The position numbers and the translations under genes were made by a program. Of a stretch of 64,000 nt of DNA, positions 1-11,100 are shown in pieces (within the stretch, counting starts at the first letter, position 1; each line of letters starts with the position of its first letter). Source of the stretch: Chitinophaga hostae (GTDB lineage Bacteria; Bacteroidota; Bacteroidia; Chitinophagales; Chitinophagaceae); assembly GCF_018224885.1 (NCBI RefSeq), contig NZ_JAGTXB010000016.1, positions 1-64,000 of the forward strand, written 5' to 3'. The notes under the pieces were generated by a model. The model was not told where the DNA came from. It did not search any database and saw only the letters and a program-made list of their open reading frames with translations.

Positions 1-11
1 GCTTTTTTCGG

Positions 12-3000
12 CTATCTGATCAATGTAATCGTTCCTTTAAATTCAAAGCTTTCCCCGCTTTCGCAAATCGTTTTGAGAGAATAGATGTAAGTGCCAATAG
101 GCGCTACTTTGCCCCTGTTTTTTCCATCCCAGCCGGATACCGGTGCATTGACAGGGAAGTGCAGATTTTCAAACACCAGCGTACCCCAGCGATCATATAT
201 TCTCAGGTATTCAATTTCTTTCACGCCCCTGCCTTTGGGATAACAATACTCATTTTGTCCGTCGCCATTGGGTGTAAAGGCATTGGGCATAAATACTGCA
301 CCCTGGTTGCAGGTAACATGAATAATAACATCATCGCTGGCTTTGCAGCCGAAGCGGTTCTCTACCTCCAGCACATAACGGGTGGTGAGGTTAGGAATTG
401 CTTTTACAGACGGACAGGTACTGCAATCCAGGTATTCCACCGGCGACCAGTTCCAGCGTATCACATCATTGCTGACAGCTGCGCCAAGCGATACCGGCAC
501 ACTGGCCATGGCCTGCAAATCGGCGCCCAGCTGCACTGTTGGCAGTGGATTTACCTGCACCTGCAGGCTGGCATTATCAGAAAAACATCCATCCTTATCA
601 TACCCGGTAACCTTGTAAGTGTAATTGCCTGCATTTGTCAATGTAGCGGTTGGCCTGGCAATGTTTGTATTATCCAGCCCGGGGCCATCCCATACATAGC
701 TGTCCGTTCCTGTTACCCACAGCGGCAGTTTATCATTTATACAAAGCCCGGTGTCGGGTGTAGCGCTAATAGTGAAGGGTTGTACCACCCTGATGTTGAC
801 GTCGCCGGTGTTAATGCAGCCGTTGTTATCGGTCACCTTTACCTGGTAGGTAGTAGTAGTCGTCGGGGTAGCCTGCGGACTGGCAGCAGAAGGATTGTTA
901 AGTCCTCCGACCGGTGTCCATTCATATTTAACACCGCCACTGGCCTGCAATACAGTGGTATTATGCAAACATACAAAATCACTGAGGGCGGTAGCCTTTG
1001 TATCGGGCAAAGGCAGGATATTAATGGGATGATGTGCCGTATCTGTACAACCTTCCCTGTTGGTTACTGCAAGCGTTACATCTACCATACCCGGTGTGGT
1101 AAACGCCTGTTCGGCTGGTTGCTGTTTATTATCGGTGCCCTGGCTGCCAAAGTTCCATTTCCAGGAAACCACGTCGCTGCCGGATGTGCTTCCGCTAAAA
1201 GCTACCGGCACATCCTTACAGGCTTTATCCGGACCGCTGATCGTTGCCGGCGCCACAGGCAGCACCACCACGGTGGATGATACTGTTTTTTCACAATTAT
1301 AGGCCGTTGTAGTCGTTAATGTAAACTCGTAGGTGCCTGGTTTAGTGACGTGGAATTTAGGTTTAGCCGTATTAGTTCCTGTGGCTATTACGGAGGGATC
1401 ATAAGTCCATTTATAGGTAGCCGGCATTCCCCGGCTCATAGAATAGCTGGTGAATTCCGGGGCAAAGGTAACATCGCCTTCACCGCATAACTGTGTGGCA
1501 GACGGATTCATTTTTACCTCCAGTTTATCTATAATGATAGGATCTTTGAGGAAGGCCACTCCCCGGCAACCCAGGTTATCGGTCAGCAATAAACGCGGGT
1601 TGTATATTCCCGGTGTTTTAAATGTATGTGTGATCACCGGATCTTTGGTTTCCTGCACAATACCATCCGTAAAGTCCCAGCTGAATGTGGCCGCTTTTGC
1701 AGCGCTAATATTAAATACTACCTCCTGTTCCTGGCAGCCTCCCTGCGTGTTAGGTGTTATTGCAGCAAAAGGCCCGGTTACAGAAATGATTTCTTCTACC
1801 TGGTCTTCCGTGCCGTCACTTCCTTTTACTTTTAAGGTCACTTTATACTGACCGGATAACGTGTAGGTGTGTACGGGGTTGGTCTGGTCTGAGGTACTTC
1901 CGTCGCCAAAGTCCCAGGAAGAACTGATATAGTTGAAGGACTTATTGGTAAAGCGGAACAACATCGGCGCACAATTGCTGCCATCCACGAAGGACGAAGT
2001 ATAGCTGAATGCGGCGCCGGTTTTGGTCACCTTGATCTCCTTTTTAGCGGTGTCTTTACAGCCATTGTTGTCCGTAATCTGTAATTGCACCGTATATAAG
2101 CCCAATGCAGCGTAATTAACAACGGCGTTAGCCGGGTTTGAAGAAGCCGTACCATTACCAAAGTCCCAGCGTACGGTTGCTATGGTACCGCCAATATCAG
2201 TAGACTTATTGGTAAAAGTTACGTTGCTGCCAGGTTTCACCACGTATTTATCGGCAATGAAATCTGCGTTGGGACCATTTACCTGCAGGGTTTTGCCGGA
2301 GTACACGTTCGCGCATCCGTCTTTATCCGTGACCTTTAATACCGGTTTGAAACTTCCGGCGGTATCATAGGTATGTGTAAATGGTTTTGCAGTGAAGGTT
2401 TGCGATGGTGTACCATCGCCGAAGTCCCACTCCCATTTTGCCACGCCGCTGCTATACGTCAGGTCAGTGGCATCTGTGAGGGTTACTACCGTGCCGCGGC
2501 ACTGTGCATTTGCCGGAATATTAAAACCGGCTAAGGGGCCGCGTACCGCCACGTTTACCACGTTGCTGCTGTCGGCGCAGCCAACATTGTTAGTGGCCAC
2601 CAGTTGTAAAGCCTGTTTACCGGGAGCCAGGTTGGTAAAACGGTAGCTGGTGAGCGTGCTGTCCGGCCAGGCGTTGCCGTTAGCCTGCCAGGAGTAGCTG
2701 CTGGCGCCGTAAATGTCCGGATTGTACTTACTTATTTTTGTAACAACAGTATCGCTGCTGCACAAGGTATTTTTATCTGCCGTAATTACCACGGGTGAAG
2801 CGGCAATTACCTCCACTATCCTGACTAAATTGGTAGTACAGCTGCCATCGGAAACGGTGAGGCTTACCTTGTATTTTCCTGTTTTAGGATACACATGCGT
2901 AAGGGTGGCGCTCCGGGTGGTGTAAGCCGTATCTTTACCGTCGCCCCACTCCCATTTCCAGGATTTCACCTTGGTAGAGTTTTCCATAAATGTGACCTTC

Positions 3001-4892
3001 AGCCGGTTGTTACAATCTGCATTGGCCACGCTGAAACGCGGGAAAGGATCGGTTGCTTCTATGTATTGCTTTTTAGTAAGCACATTACTACAGGTACCGT
3101 TCCATACCTTCAGGGTAATATCATATATAGCCGGGGCGCTGTAGCTGTGTTTGGGCGCAGGGCTGTTATCCTGGCTGGTGGTATGATCACCGAAATCCCA
3201 CTCCCATCTATCGCCAACGTCCGACAGGTCTTTGAAACTTACCGTGGTATTACCGCAAACTTTCGGGATATCCGGTGAAGAAAAATCTACTGTGGGTTTG
3301 CGGTACACTGTTACATCCTGCTGGCATTTTACCGTGCCTTTGCAGCCGCTGACAGTAGTATAGGTAAGTGTAACCGGGTACCGTCCTTCTTTGGGATAGG
3401 TATGCGTAGGACTGGCCTGCGTTGATTTAGCAGTGCCATCTCCGAAATCCCAGCTATAGGTGGCGATCAGATCGCTGCTGTTGCTGGTAGCCACAAAGCC
3501 GGGGGCAATTCCTTCACATCCGCTGGCGCCGCGTGCAGTGGCAGTAATAATTGTTTGCACTATGGGAACATCGGCCTTGCCTACGGCAATACAGCCGGCG
3601 GCGTTGGTAGCTACCATGGTAACCTTATAAGTGCCGGCAGCGGTATAGCTATGTGCTGGATTTTGTTCCGTAGAAGTTTGCTGATCACCGAAATTCCATT
3701 GCCAGCTGATAGCGCCAGAGGAGTTGCTGTTATAATTAATAGCAGCGGGCAGCGCGCAAACGGGTTTATTGTTACTGCTGATAGCGGCTGTTGGTGAAAC
3801 GTTTACTGTCAGCTGTTTTTCCACCACCTGCGTACAGCTTCCATAGGTAGCCGTCAGCTTTACGGTGAGCGGACCTGCAGCAGCAGGTGTATAAGCAATA
3901 GCTGCATCGTTTCCGCCAAAAGGCTGCCCGTTGATTTCCCAGGTATATTTATCCGGTTTGGTACTCGTAGTAACGGCTGCAAATTTGTGAGGAACGCCAG
4001 CGCAGCTCAGTGGCGGCACCTCCATGCCTGTGCTGAAATTGGCCACATTAATGTCGCTGACCGTTTTCGTTCCGGAGCAACCCAGGTCATTACTCACGGT
4101 GAGTGTGATCCTGTGTTTACCGGGTGTGGTAAACGTATGTTTGCCGGGATCTTTTGCTGTGGAAGTGGAACCATCATCAAACTCCCATAGATAGCTGAGG
4201 TTACCGCTGCCGGTAGATGTATTGGTAAAAACAACATCTGCCGGCGCCTGGCAGAGTGTTTTACTGGCAATAGTGAAATCGGCTTTAATCGCCTCCAGCG
4301 CTTCCACTGCTTTTTCCAGCCGCAGGAAATTCGTGCAGCCATGACTGTTAGTAACGGTTAACGTTACCGCATAAGCTCCGGGCCTGTTAAAAGTGTGGGT
4401 AATGCTGCTGCCGCTGCCATCAAAACCATCCCCGAAATCCCATGCAGCTTTAGCCATAGTGCCACTTACCGGGTCCGATTTATCCGTAAGGGTGGTTGTA
4501 AAAGGTGCGCAGCCACTGGGCGGGGTAGCGCTGAATTTCACATTAGGCTTGCTCCATACATTGATGTAGTTGGTCTTTGTAATAGTATTGGTTCCACCGG
4601 CAGCGTCCGTTACGGTAAGTTTTATGGTGTAACTGCCTGCGGTGACATAAGAAGCATTTGGATTTTGTTCGGTAGAAGTAAAACCATTGCCCAGGTCCCA
4701 TTTCCATGATACAGGATTACCTGTGGAATGATCAGTAAAAGTAGTGACCAGCAGCCCGCAATCACTGGTATTGCTGGCCGTAAAATCAGCTTTCACCTGT
4801 GCACCGGCGGTAAAAGCCATAAGGCAACAGGATAGCATACACGTAAAAAACAAAGCAATAATATTGCTTCTGACAGTTACAATTAGGTTCAT
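12..4892 (-). CDS. Giant PKD-repeat protein with gliding-motility-type C-terminal sorting domain
   Basis: Secreted, cell-surface or released adhesin-like protein of about 1626 residues. The reading frame extends upstream only to a TTG, so I choose the ATG at 4892, which begins a typical signal peptide (MNLIVTVRSN..., hydrophobic core, cleavage near AGAQ). The body holds at least 12 PKD-like Ig domains, recognisable by recurring WDFGDG/WKWNFG-type strands followed by HTY/HTF and a YxVTLxVT strand. The last ~90 residues (NAFTPNGDGQNE, YDRWGTLVFEN, GWDGK, PIGTYIYSL) match the CHU_C/gliding motility-associated C-terminal domain, which is known as a type B signal for the type IX secretion system. 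No catalytic domain is visible. It is separated from the upstream susCD operon by a hairpin and is probably monocistronic. Ligand unknown. Confidence 0.9.
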   Translation of the reverse strand: MNLIVTVRSNIIALFFTCMLSCCLMAFTAGAQVKADFTASNTSDCGLLVTTFTDHSTGNPVSWKWDLGNGFTSTEQNPNASYVTAGSYTIKLTVTDAAGGTNTITKTNYINVWSKPNVKFSATPPSGCAPFTTTLTDKSDPVSGTMAKAAWDFGDGFDGSGSSITHTFNRPGAYAVTLTVTNSHGCTNFLRLEKAVEALEAIKADFTIASKTLCQAPADVVFTNTSTGSGNLSYLWEFDDGSTSTAKDPGKHTFTTPGKHRITLTVSNDLGCSGTKTVSDINVANFSTGMEVPPLSCAGVPHKFAAVTTSTKPDKYTWEINGQPFGGNDAAIAYTPAAAGPLTVKLTATYGSCTQVVEKQLTVNVSPTAAISSNNKPVCALPAAINYNSNSSGAISWQWNFGDQQTSTEQNPAHSYTAAGTYKVTMVATNAAGCIAVGKADVPIVQTIITATARGASGCEGIAPGFVATSNSSDLIATYSWDFGDGTAKSTQASPTHTYPKEGRYPVTLTYTTVSGCKGTVKCQQDVTVYRKPTVDFSSPDIPKVCGNTTVSFKDLSDVGDRWEWDFGDHTTSQDNSPAPKHSYSAPAIYDITLKVWNGTCSNVLTKKQYIEATDPFPRFSVANADCNNRLKVTFMENSTKVKSWKWEWGDGKDTAYTTRSATLTHVYPKTGKYKVSLTVSDGSCTTNLVRIVEVIAASPVVITADKNTLCSSDTVVTKISKYNPDIYGASSYSWQANGNAWPDSTLTSYRFTNLAPGKQALQLVATNNVGCADSSNVVNVAVRGPLAGFNIPANAQCRGTVVTLTDATDLTYSSGVAKWEWDFGDGTPSQTFTAKPFTHTYDTAGSFKPVLKVTDKDGCANVYSGKTLQVNGPNADFIADKYVVKPGSNVTFTNKSTDIGGTIATVRWDFGNGTASSNPANAVVNYAALGLYTVQLQITDNNGCKDTAKKEIKVTKTGAAFSYTSSFVDGSNCAPMLFRFTNKSFNYISSSWDFGDGSTSDQTNPVHTYTLSGQYKVTLKVKGSDGTEDQVEEIISVTGPFAAITPNTQGGCQEQEVVFNISAAKAATFSWDFTDGIVQETKDPVITHTFKTPGIYNPRLLLTDNLGCRGVAFLKDPIIIDKLEVKMNPSATQLCGEGDVTFAPEFTSYSMSRGMPATYKWTYDPSVIATGTNTAKPKFHVTKPGTYEFTLTTTTAYNCEKTVSSTVVVLPVAPATISGPDKACKDVPVAFSGSTSGSDVVSWKWNFGSQGTDNKQQPAEQAFTTPGMVDVTLAVTNREGCTDTAHHPINILPLPDTKATALSDFVCLHNTTVLQASGGVKYEWTPVGGLNNPSAASPQATPTTTTTYQVKVTDNNGCINTGDVNIRVVQPFTISATPDTGLCINDKLPLWVTGTDSYVWDGPGLDNTNIARPTATLTNAGNYTYKVTGYDKDGCFSDNASLQVQVNPLPTVQLGADLQAMASVPVSLGAAVSNDVIRWNWSPVEYLDCSTCPSVKAIPNLTTRYVLEVENRFGCKASDDVIIHVTCNQGAVFMPNAFTPNGDGQNEYCYPKGRGVKEIEYLRIYDRWGTLVFENLHFPVNAPVSGWDGKNRGKVAPIGTYIYSLKTICESGESFEFKGTITLIR

Positions 4893-5009
4893 GTTTCTCA
4901 GATACGGATACGGATAGATATTGACTCTCGATACGGTTGTGACAACCAAAGTACAACCTTTTTGGGGAAATATGGGTAATAACTTTAAACAAAGTGTCCG
5001 TAATACACA

Positions 5010-5043
5010 AAGGAGGGCACTTCATGAATGAAATGCCCTCTTT
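5010..5043 (-). terminator. Hairpin downstream of the susCD/fasciclin operon
   Basis: An inverted repeat with a 12-position stem carrying one mismatch (GAGGGCA and TGCCCTC arms extended by TTCAT/ATGAA) lies between the end of the DUF5007-like gene and the start of the PKD gene. The T-run after the stem on the minus strand is short, so efficiency is uncertain. Its position fits the 3' end of the minus-strand operon. Confidence 0.55.
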
Positions 5044-5076
5044 CCTGAGATGCTTTATGTATAGCCGATCCGGCTG

Positions 5077-6006
5077 CTAATTATACTTCAGTTTGATGGT
5101 CACTTTCCAGACTCCCTCCTTGAGTATCGACATATCGAACCAATAGTTGAAATAGTCCCCGTTAATATCCCCGTTATTATACATATCAATTCTCAGCACC
5201 TGCCCGGAAACAAAGGGTAGCGGGAAGCCCGCTATTTCCAGTTCCAGGTGATCCGGGAATTCGGTATATTTTGTAGGATTATTCAGTCCGAGGTTATGCC
5301 AGTCTTTCAGATCCGTAACGCCGGGCGTACTGGAATAATCATATCCCAGCAGCGTTTTCGGGTCTACCGGCGAACCATCTTTTTTCAGCACATATACCAG
5401 GATTTTGTTACCGGTGTTTACCTGCCGGTCAAAGGTAACGTCCAGGCCGGTGATGTTGCCATCCAAGCCTGAAAGCCTGTAGGTATATGGCAGGGCATAA
5501 CTTACATCAATGGTCAGGGCTCCTTTCAGCAGTCTTTCTCCCCCGCTGTTTTTTACCCTTACGTCGATGATATACTTTCCTTTGGTAAATATAGTGGTAT
5601 CAGTAGCTTCCGGGTAAATCAGGATGTTTCCATTCTCCGGGTTGATGTCAACCGCGGGGCGATTCACTTTTGTACGTTTCTTGTTAAGCTCCTCCACTGT
5701 TTTTTCCTTCGACGTATATTCCGCCTGCCAGAAATAGGTATCTACCTTATAGTTCATCAGCTTATCAGCAATTTTCCCATCTTCATAATGTATCGCGTCG
5801 ATGGTAAATTCCAATGGCTTGGTGGATTCATCGGTTACCACTGCACCCGACTGGATGAGGGAAGCCCCCACTGCTATTTTAATAGAGGGGTTGGTATATT
5901 TGAGCGCAGGACTTAAAAAGCCATCCGCACTGTCTTTCTTACACGAAAACATAAACAGCGTCAGGGACAGCCATGACATCCATTTTATGGTCAATGATTT
6001 TTTCAT
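5077..6006 (-). CDS. DUF5007-like lipoprotein, last gene of the first susCD operon
   Basis: A 309-residue lipoprotein: MKKSLTIKW start, hydrophobic core and lipobox LFMFSC with Cys at about residue 22. The rest is beta-rich and lacks catalytic motifs. Size, lipobox and position behind a fasciclin lipoprotein and SusCD resemble the DUF5007 family of Bacteroidota; that family name is from memory and unverified. It starts 16 bp after the fasciclin gene, so it is translationally close to it. By analogy with SusE/SusF-type accessory proteins it may bind the ligand at the cell surface, but this is inference. Residues 165-300 look like a second beta domain. Confidence 0.65.
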   Translation of the reverse strand: MKKSLTIKWMSWLSLTLFMFSCKKDSADGFLSPALKYTNPSIKIAVGASLIQSGAVVTDESTKPLEFTIDAIHYEDGKIADKLMNYKVDTYFWQAEYTSKEKTVEELNKKRTKVNRPAVDINPENGNILIYPEATDTTIFTKGKYIIDVRVKNSGGERLLKGALTIDVSYALPYTYRLSGLDGNITGLDVTFDRQVNTGNKILVYVLKKDGSPVDPKTLLGYDYSSTPGVTDLKDWHNLGLNNPTKYTEFPDHLELEIAGFPLPFVSGQVLRIDMYNNGDINGDYFNYWFDMSILKEGVWKVTIKLKYN

Positions 6007-6022
6007 GGTAAAATGATTTAGA

Positions 6023-6694
6023 CTATCTGTTATATTTTTGTTTCAAACCTGCCGCAAAGCTGGATCCGTTGGTTAGTACATGCACAATAGCATTGGCAGT
6101 AATAAGGTTATGTGTTTGAATGCTGGCAGAATATGCAATTGTATCTACACCGGGTATTTTTAAATGTGTATATACGATTCTATAGGCAGATGTTTGTAAT
6201 GAACTGCTGGCGCTGGTACCTCCGTCAACACCGCTAATTTGCAGACTGTCCTTGTTGGCAGCAAAGTAATATCGCTGTTTATCCTTCACCGCTGTTTCCA
6301 GGTCTACTTTAGCATTGGGAACTATAAACCGGCCAAGCAAAGCTGCCAGGGTATCTTTTCCGATATCGGCCAACGGCTTTGGCGTTTGCCTGTCGTCCGG
6401 ATTATAATTCATCTGCAAACGCAGCACCGCATTATTGGGCGCTGCAAAAAAAGTGATGTTAGCGGTATTGACAGCGGCTTTGGCGTTCGTGAGGTCAATG
6501 ATCTTAACCAGGGAATCGAACATATGATTTGGTCTGCTCTTCAGGAAATCATATACCGTCATTCTTTTTTCTTCCTCTGATTGTTTAGACAGACCACCAT
6601 CCATGTAATAGTTATCTTTCCGGCATGCTGAAAATATCAGCATACCAACTGCTGCCAGGAGCGCTGTTTTCTTCAGTGAAATATTTTTCTTCAT
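6023..6694 (-). CDS. Fasciclin (FAS1) domain lipoprotein
   Basis: A 223-residue lipoprotein with lipobox LIFSAC (Cys about residue 24) followed by one FAS1 domain from about residue 45 to 215. The typical features are the N-terminal VYDFLKSRPNHMFDSLVKIIDL helix-turn, the NITFFAAPNNAVL H1-like box, and a closing segment with HNLITANAIVHVLTNG (H2-like). FAS1 domains are adhesion or ligand-binding modules. The gene lies 8 bp after susD and 16 bp before the DUF5007-like gene, so it is part of the same operon and probably sits at the cell surface near the SusCD complex. No enzymatic role is suggested. Confidence 0.85.
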   Translation of the reverse strand: MKKNISLKKTALLAAVGMLIFSACRKDNYYMDGGLSKQSEEEKRMTVYDFLKSRPNHMFDSLVKIIDLTNAKAAVNTANITFFAAPNNAVLRLQMNYNPDDRQTPKPLADIGKDTLAALLGRFIVPNAKVDLETAVKDKQRYYFAANKDSLQISGVDGGTSASSSLQTSAYRIVYTHLKIPGVDTIAYSASIQTHNLITANAIVHVLTNGSSFAAGLKQKYNR

Positions 6695-6702
6695 ACAATA
6701 AG

Positions 6703-8166
6703 TTATTTCCAGTATTCATTCTGAGTGATCAAAAAATTGCTTTTCGCGATAATACCCTGATCTATTGGCAGCAGATATGCGCCTTTCTGGTACCAGTCGG
6801 CCGCTGTAATTTTTGAATCTTTGTCCAGCTTTCGTGTTCTTACCAGGTCAAAGAAGTATTGTCCTTCCCCGATCAGTTCTTTTCTGCGTTCGAGCAAAAT
6901 GGTATCCTGAATATTTCCGCCGCCGGCATAAGGGGTGGCAAATGCGCGCGCTCTTACTTTATTCAGTAATACAGCAGCTTCTCCTGCCCTGCCTACAGAG
7001 GTGCTGGCGAGTGCTTCTGCTCTTAACAGCATGATGTCTGCCAAGCGGGTAATAATGATATTTGATTCGTTGATATTCTGTGAAGCAGTATCTCCTTTCA
7101 GCTGCAGCGTCCTGTATTTTCCCAGGAAAATACGGTCATCGTTTACGCCTTTGAGATAGGTTTCGCGTACAAACCAGGTAAACAGGCGGGCATCCACTGC
7201 GCTTGGCGGGAACATATTGTTGAGCTGTGGTCTGCTGGGGCAAAGTATAAACTTGTCCGTACCGCCACCACCATCTGACTGGTCTTTATACCAGGGGCGG
7301 CCCAGCGTCCTGTTAAAAACGCGGTTCCGCTGCACTTCTCTCAGGTTGGCATCAAAATTTAATTCAAAGATGCCTTCATTAGATTTACCCACGAAGATGC
7401 TGATGAGGTTTAAAGTATCTGTAACAAGACTGTACGGTCCCTTGGTGATCACACTATCACACAATTTTTCACATCCTGCGTAATCCTGCAACCATCCCAG
7501 CACATGCGCTTTAATAGCCCATGCCGCTCCTTTGGTGGCTCTTACCGCCTTATCGCCATCACCGTAGTCAAACTGCAGGTCTGCAATAGCCACATCCAGA
7601 TCCGCTCTGATCTGTTTAAAAACATCTTCCTGCGGGGCTCTTGACAGGTTATCAATATTTACGCTCTTTAAGTTCATCGGTACATCACCCCAGAAACGCA
7701 CCAGGTAAAAGTAGGTGAGCGCCCTGATGAAACTGGCTTCGCCGATATGGCGTTTTTTGAGTGTTTCATCGTAATTGGGGATAGATGGAATTTTTTCGAG
7801 TACCAGGTTGCACTGCGCGATGACCGTGTAAAACTGGTTCCAGTTACCTCCCCCGTTGTTGATCAGAGCTGACGCCGTATTGGTAGCGATAGGCGTTTCA
7901 GGGCGAACGTTGGAACTCTGGGAATAGCTGGAAAACACGTCTGCACGAACATCTCCCATCAGGAACACTTTATCCGGCACTACTGCACGCAGGTAAGAAT
8001 AGGCGGCCGCCAATCCTTTTTCTATATCGGCAGATGTGGAAAACGCATTATCCGCAGTAGGCAATTCAATAATTTCAGGATCCAGTATTTTTTTGCAGGA
8101 AAATAACAATGCGATGCATACCAGCAGCAGGCACATTTTGTATTTCCATTCAGTTATTATCTTCAT
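6703..8166 (-). CDS. SusD/RagB family surface nutrient-binding lipoprotein (locus 1)
   Basis: A SusD-like protein of 487 residues from the ATG at 8166. An in-frame extension upstream lies inside susC, and only the 8166 start gives a lipoprotein signal (KMCLLLVCIALLFSC). Family features visible are the early DNAFSTSADIEKGLAAAYSYLR segment, TPR-like helices (FIRALTYFYLVRFWGDVPM), a late NIIITRLADIMLLRAEALA helix, and the C-terminal RRKELIGEGQYFFDLVRT segment. SusD proteins cap the SusC barrel and deliver ligand. The start codon is 4 bp after the susC stop. Substrate cannot be read from the sequence; no glycoside hydrolase or other polymer-degrading enzyme is in this operon. Confidence 0.95.
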   Translation of the reverse strand: MKIITEWKYKMCLLLVCIALLFSCKKILDPEIIELPTADNAFSTSADIEKGLAAAYSYLRAVVPDKVFLMGDVRADVFSSYSQSSNVRPETPIATNTASALINNGGGNWNQFYTVIAQCNLVLEKIPSIPNYDETLKKRHIGEASFIRALTYFYLVRFWGDVPMNLKSVNIDNLSRAPQEDVFKQIRADLDVAIADLQFDYGDGDKAVRATKGAAWAIKAHVLGWLQDYAGCEKLCDSVITKGPYSLVTDTLNLISIFVGKSNEGIFELNFDANLREVQRNRVFNRTLGRPWYKDQSDGGGGTDKFILCPSRPQLNNMFPPSAVDARLFTWFVRETYLKGVNDDRIFLGKYRTLQLKGDTASQNINESNIIITRLADIMLLRAEALASTSVGRAGEAAVLLNKVRARAFATPYAGGGNIQDTILLERRKELIGEGQYFFDLVRTRKLDKDSKITAADWYQKGAYLLPIDQGIIAKSNFLITQNEYWK

Positions 8167-8170
8167 AATC

Positions 8171-11100
8171 TTAGAATTCAAAGTTAAAGCCGCAGTTAAA
8201 TTTATAGGGAATGGGATACCCATTACCCAGGTCATAACCATAAGAGTCCACATTTTCGGGATCTACACCGGTGTATTTGGTAAGAATAAATACGTTACTC
8301 ATACCCGCATACACCCGGAGTCTCCTGATGTTGTAGCGGTTGAGTCCTGCCGGTGAAAAATCGTAGCTCAGGTTCACGTTATTTAACCTTATGAAGCTGC
8401 CGCTTTCCAGGAAGAGATCTGTATTGGTTTCGTAGTTACCGATAAAATCATAGCTGGAAGTGCCATAGTATCTCCATGGATTGAGCACAGGATATTTGGC
8501 GTTGGTATGTGTAGGTGTCCAGAAATCCAGGTCAGATACATCCAGCAGGTTTCTTTGTCCGCCGGGATAATTCACGTTTTCACTGGCGGTCCAGCTTACG
8601 CCTTTGATACGGTCAGCCAATACCTTATTCATCACCTTATTCCCAATAGAATAGTTGAAAAACATATCCAACTGCAGTGCCGCGTTGTTTTTAAAGCGGT
8701 AGCTAAAGGAGTGGGAAATACTTCCTGTAAATTTAGGATTGGGATCTCCGGAGTACACCCTGTCGGTATTATCGATTACACCAATGCGGCCATCACCGTT
8801 TACATCCAGCAGCATAATATCACCGGCCCTGTATGGGTCCTGGGATGTAAACCCGCTGGTATTGGGGTAAAGACGCTTACCGGTGTATTTATTTACCGGA
8901 ACAGATTCGTCTGTTGGATATACGCCGAGATATTTCATCAGGTAAAAGCCGTTCAGCGGACGGCCTATCTGCAGGTATGGCTGTCCTACTGCATAACCAC
9001 CCCTGGAAACGCTTCTGCCAAAATCGGGCAGCCTGGTGAGTTCATTACGGTTGATGGCGCCGATAAATGTAACGGAGTATTGAAAGTTTTTACCTGGTTT
9101 GGTAATGTAGCCGGTAATGGCGGCTTCGTAGCCGTGATTGCGCACCGCGCCGCTGTTAATGTAGCGGGAAGTATACCCGCTGGTGCCATTGAGTGCATCC
9201 GGGAACAGGAAGCCATCGGTGTTTTTATTATAGTAGTCCAGCGCCATGGTCAGGCGGCTGTTAAAAAATTCGAGGTCTAGTCCCACACCCTGATCTTTTG
9301 TGGTTTGCCAGGTGAGGTTAGGTAAAGCCATACCATTGCCGCCGGCATAATTCGGGGCCAGCAGGGGTATGCCGTTATAGGTAGCATTATCGCCGCTTTT
9401 GGTCTGATAAGCACCCACAGCGAGGTAGTTGTCTTCGTACTGCGTACCGGATTTACCTGTACTTGCGCGGATCTTACCGAAGTTCAGCCAGCTGCCAATG
9501 TGATTATGGATAAATTTTTCTTCGGTGAATACCCATCCGGCAGACAGCGACGGGAAGTAACCCCATTGATTGTCTTTACCAAATTTGGAAGATCCGTCTG
9601 CGCGTACCACACCCTGGAGCAGGTATTTTTTATTGAAGTTGTACGACAACCTTGAGTAGTAAGATAACAGACCGTACTTGATGTTATGTGTTTCCAGCTG
9701 GAGGTTGGCCTGCGGATACCCGAGGATCACCTGTTGTGCATCACTGGGGCCGCCATATGCGCCACCGAAGATGCTGTTGTTTTCGCTGGTGTTGATCGTA
9801 TTACCTAACACCAGGTCGAAAGAGTGTTTGGAAGCAAATGTGTGGTATAAACGAAGAAAGGTTTCACTTAACAGGTTCACCTTTTCCTGTGAGTAATAGG
9901 AAGCCGCCGCTTTTTGATCTGTCCTGGTAGCAGATGGTTCGAAGGTGCGGGTACGATAAAACTCATAGTTGCCAGATGCCCTGGATGTGAGGTTCAGATA
10001 CGGAGTAAGATCGTAGCTGAGTTCCAGCTGGGCCAGGGCTCTTCTTGTCAGGTCTGTGCTTACGCCTTTGCTGTAGGAAGCCAGGAAGGCATCATAGAAA
10101 CCGCTGTTGGGTCCCGGACGAAAGGAGGATGAGAAATTGTTACCAACTACCGCAGCATTGTAGGTGTCGCCTCTTTTCTGGCTGGCATCCGTCTGGCTTA
10201 AATTTGCGCGGCCGGTGATGGTCAGTTTGGAAGTAGGTTTAAAAACGCCGTTGTAGGTTAGTGAAAACCTGGTAAACCCGGAACCGAGTACAATACCTTT
10301 TTCGTTATAATAATCCACGCCCAGGCGATAGCTGGCAGTTTCCGTAGCGCCGCTGATACCGAGGTTGACATTCTTCAGGTCTGCATCACGGAAGTACAGT
10401 TTTTGCCAGTCGGTGGAGTTGTTATAAAAACTATTCAAACTGTCGCTCAGTTCAATAGGCATATCGGTATAACCGCCGCCTACTTTGGAAGACTTATACT
10501 GGTTATATAGATCAATTTTAAAATCGCGCTCCGCTTTACCGCCAAGCGTTTTACGTAATGATGGGTAATAACTCAATCCATATTGTGTATTTAAAGTAAC
10601 GATTGGTTTTCCTATTTTGCCTCGTTTGGTGTTGATGATGATAACGCCGTTGGCGCCTCTTGAACCATAGATAGCCGTAGCGGATGCATCTTTCAATACA
10701 TCCACAGATTCCAGGTCGAAGGGACTGAACCCGGCCAGTACGCTGGTAATGGCCTGGCGCGGATCGGAAGGATTGAATACATCCTGTTCCAGCGGTACGC
10801 CGTCGATGATGAACAAGGGTGTGCTCACCACGTTAGAGTTGGCGGAGTTGGAAAAGGAGGCCAGCCCTCTGATCTGCACCATGCTGCGGGCTCCCGGCAT
10901 ACCGGAATTATTCTGTACTACCAGCCCGGGCGCCAATCCCTGGAGTAATCCTTCGATAGAGGCGGCTGGTTTATTCTGCAGTTGTGAAGCTTTAATGGAG
11001 GATATCGCCGCGGTGGTTTCCCTTCTTTTCTGGGTACCATACCCTACGGTTACATTTACTTCCTGGAGTTGTGAAGCAGAAGGCTGCAGCGTTACCAGGA

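Noticed and set aside
159..1280. Long plus-strand reading frame opposite the PKD gene
   Set aside because: It is the antisense shadow of the PKD-repeat gene; the translation shows no domain.
8166..8253. N-terminal extension of SusD (locus 1) by 29 residues
   Set aside because: It overlaps the end of susC and lacks a signal peptide; the ATG at 8166 gives a proper lipoprotein signal.
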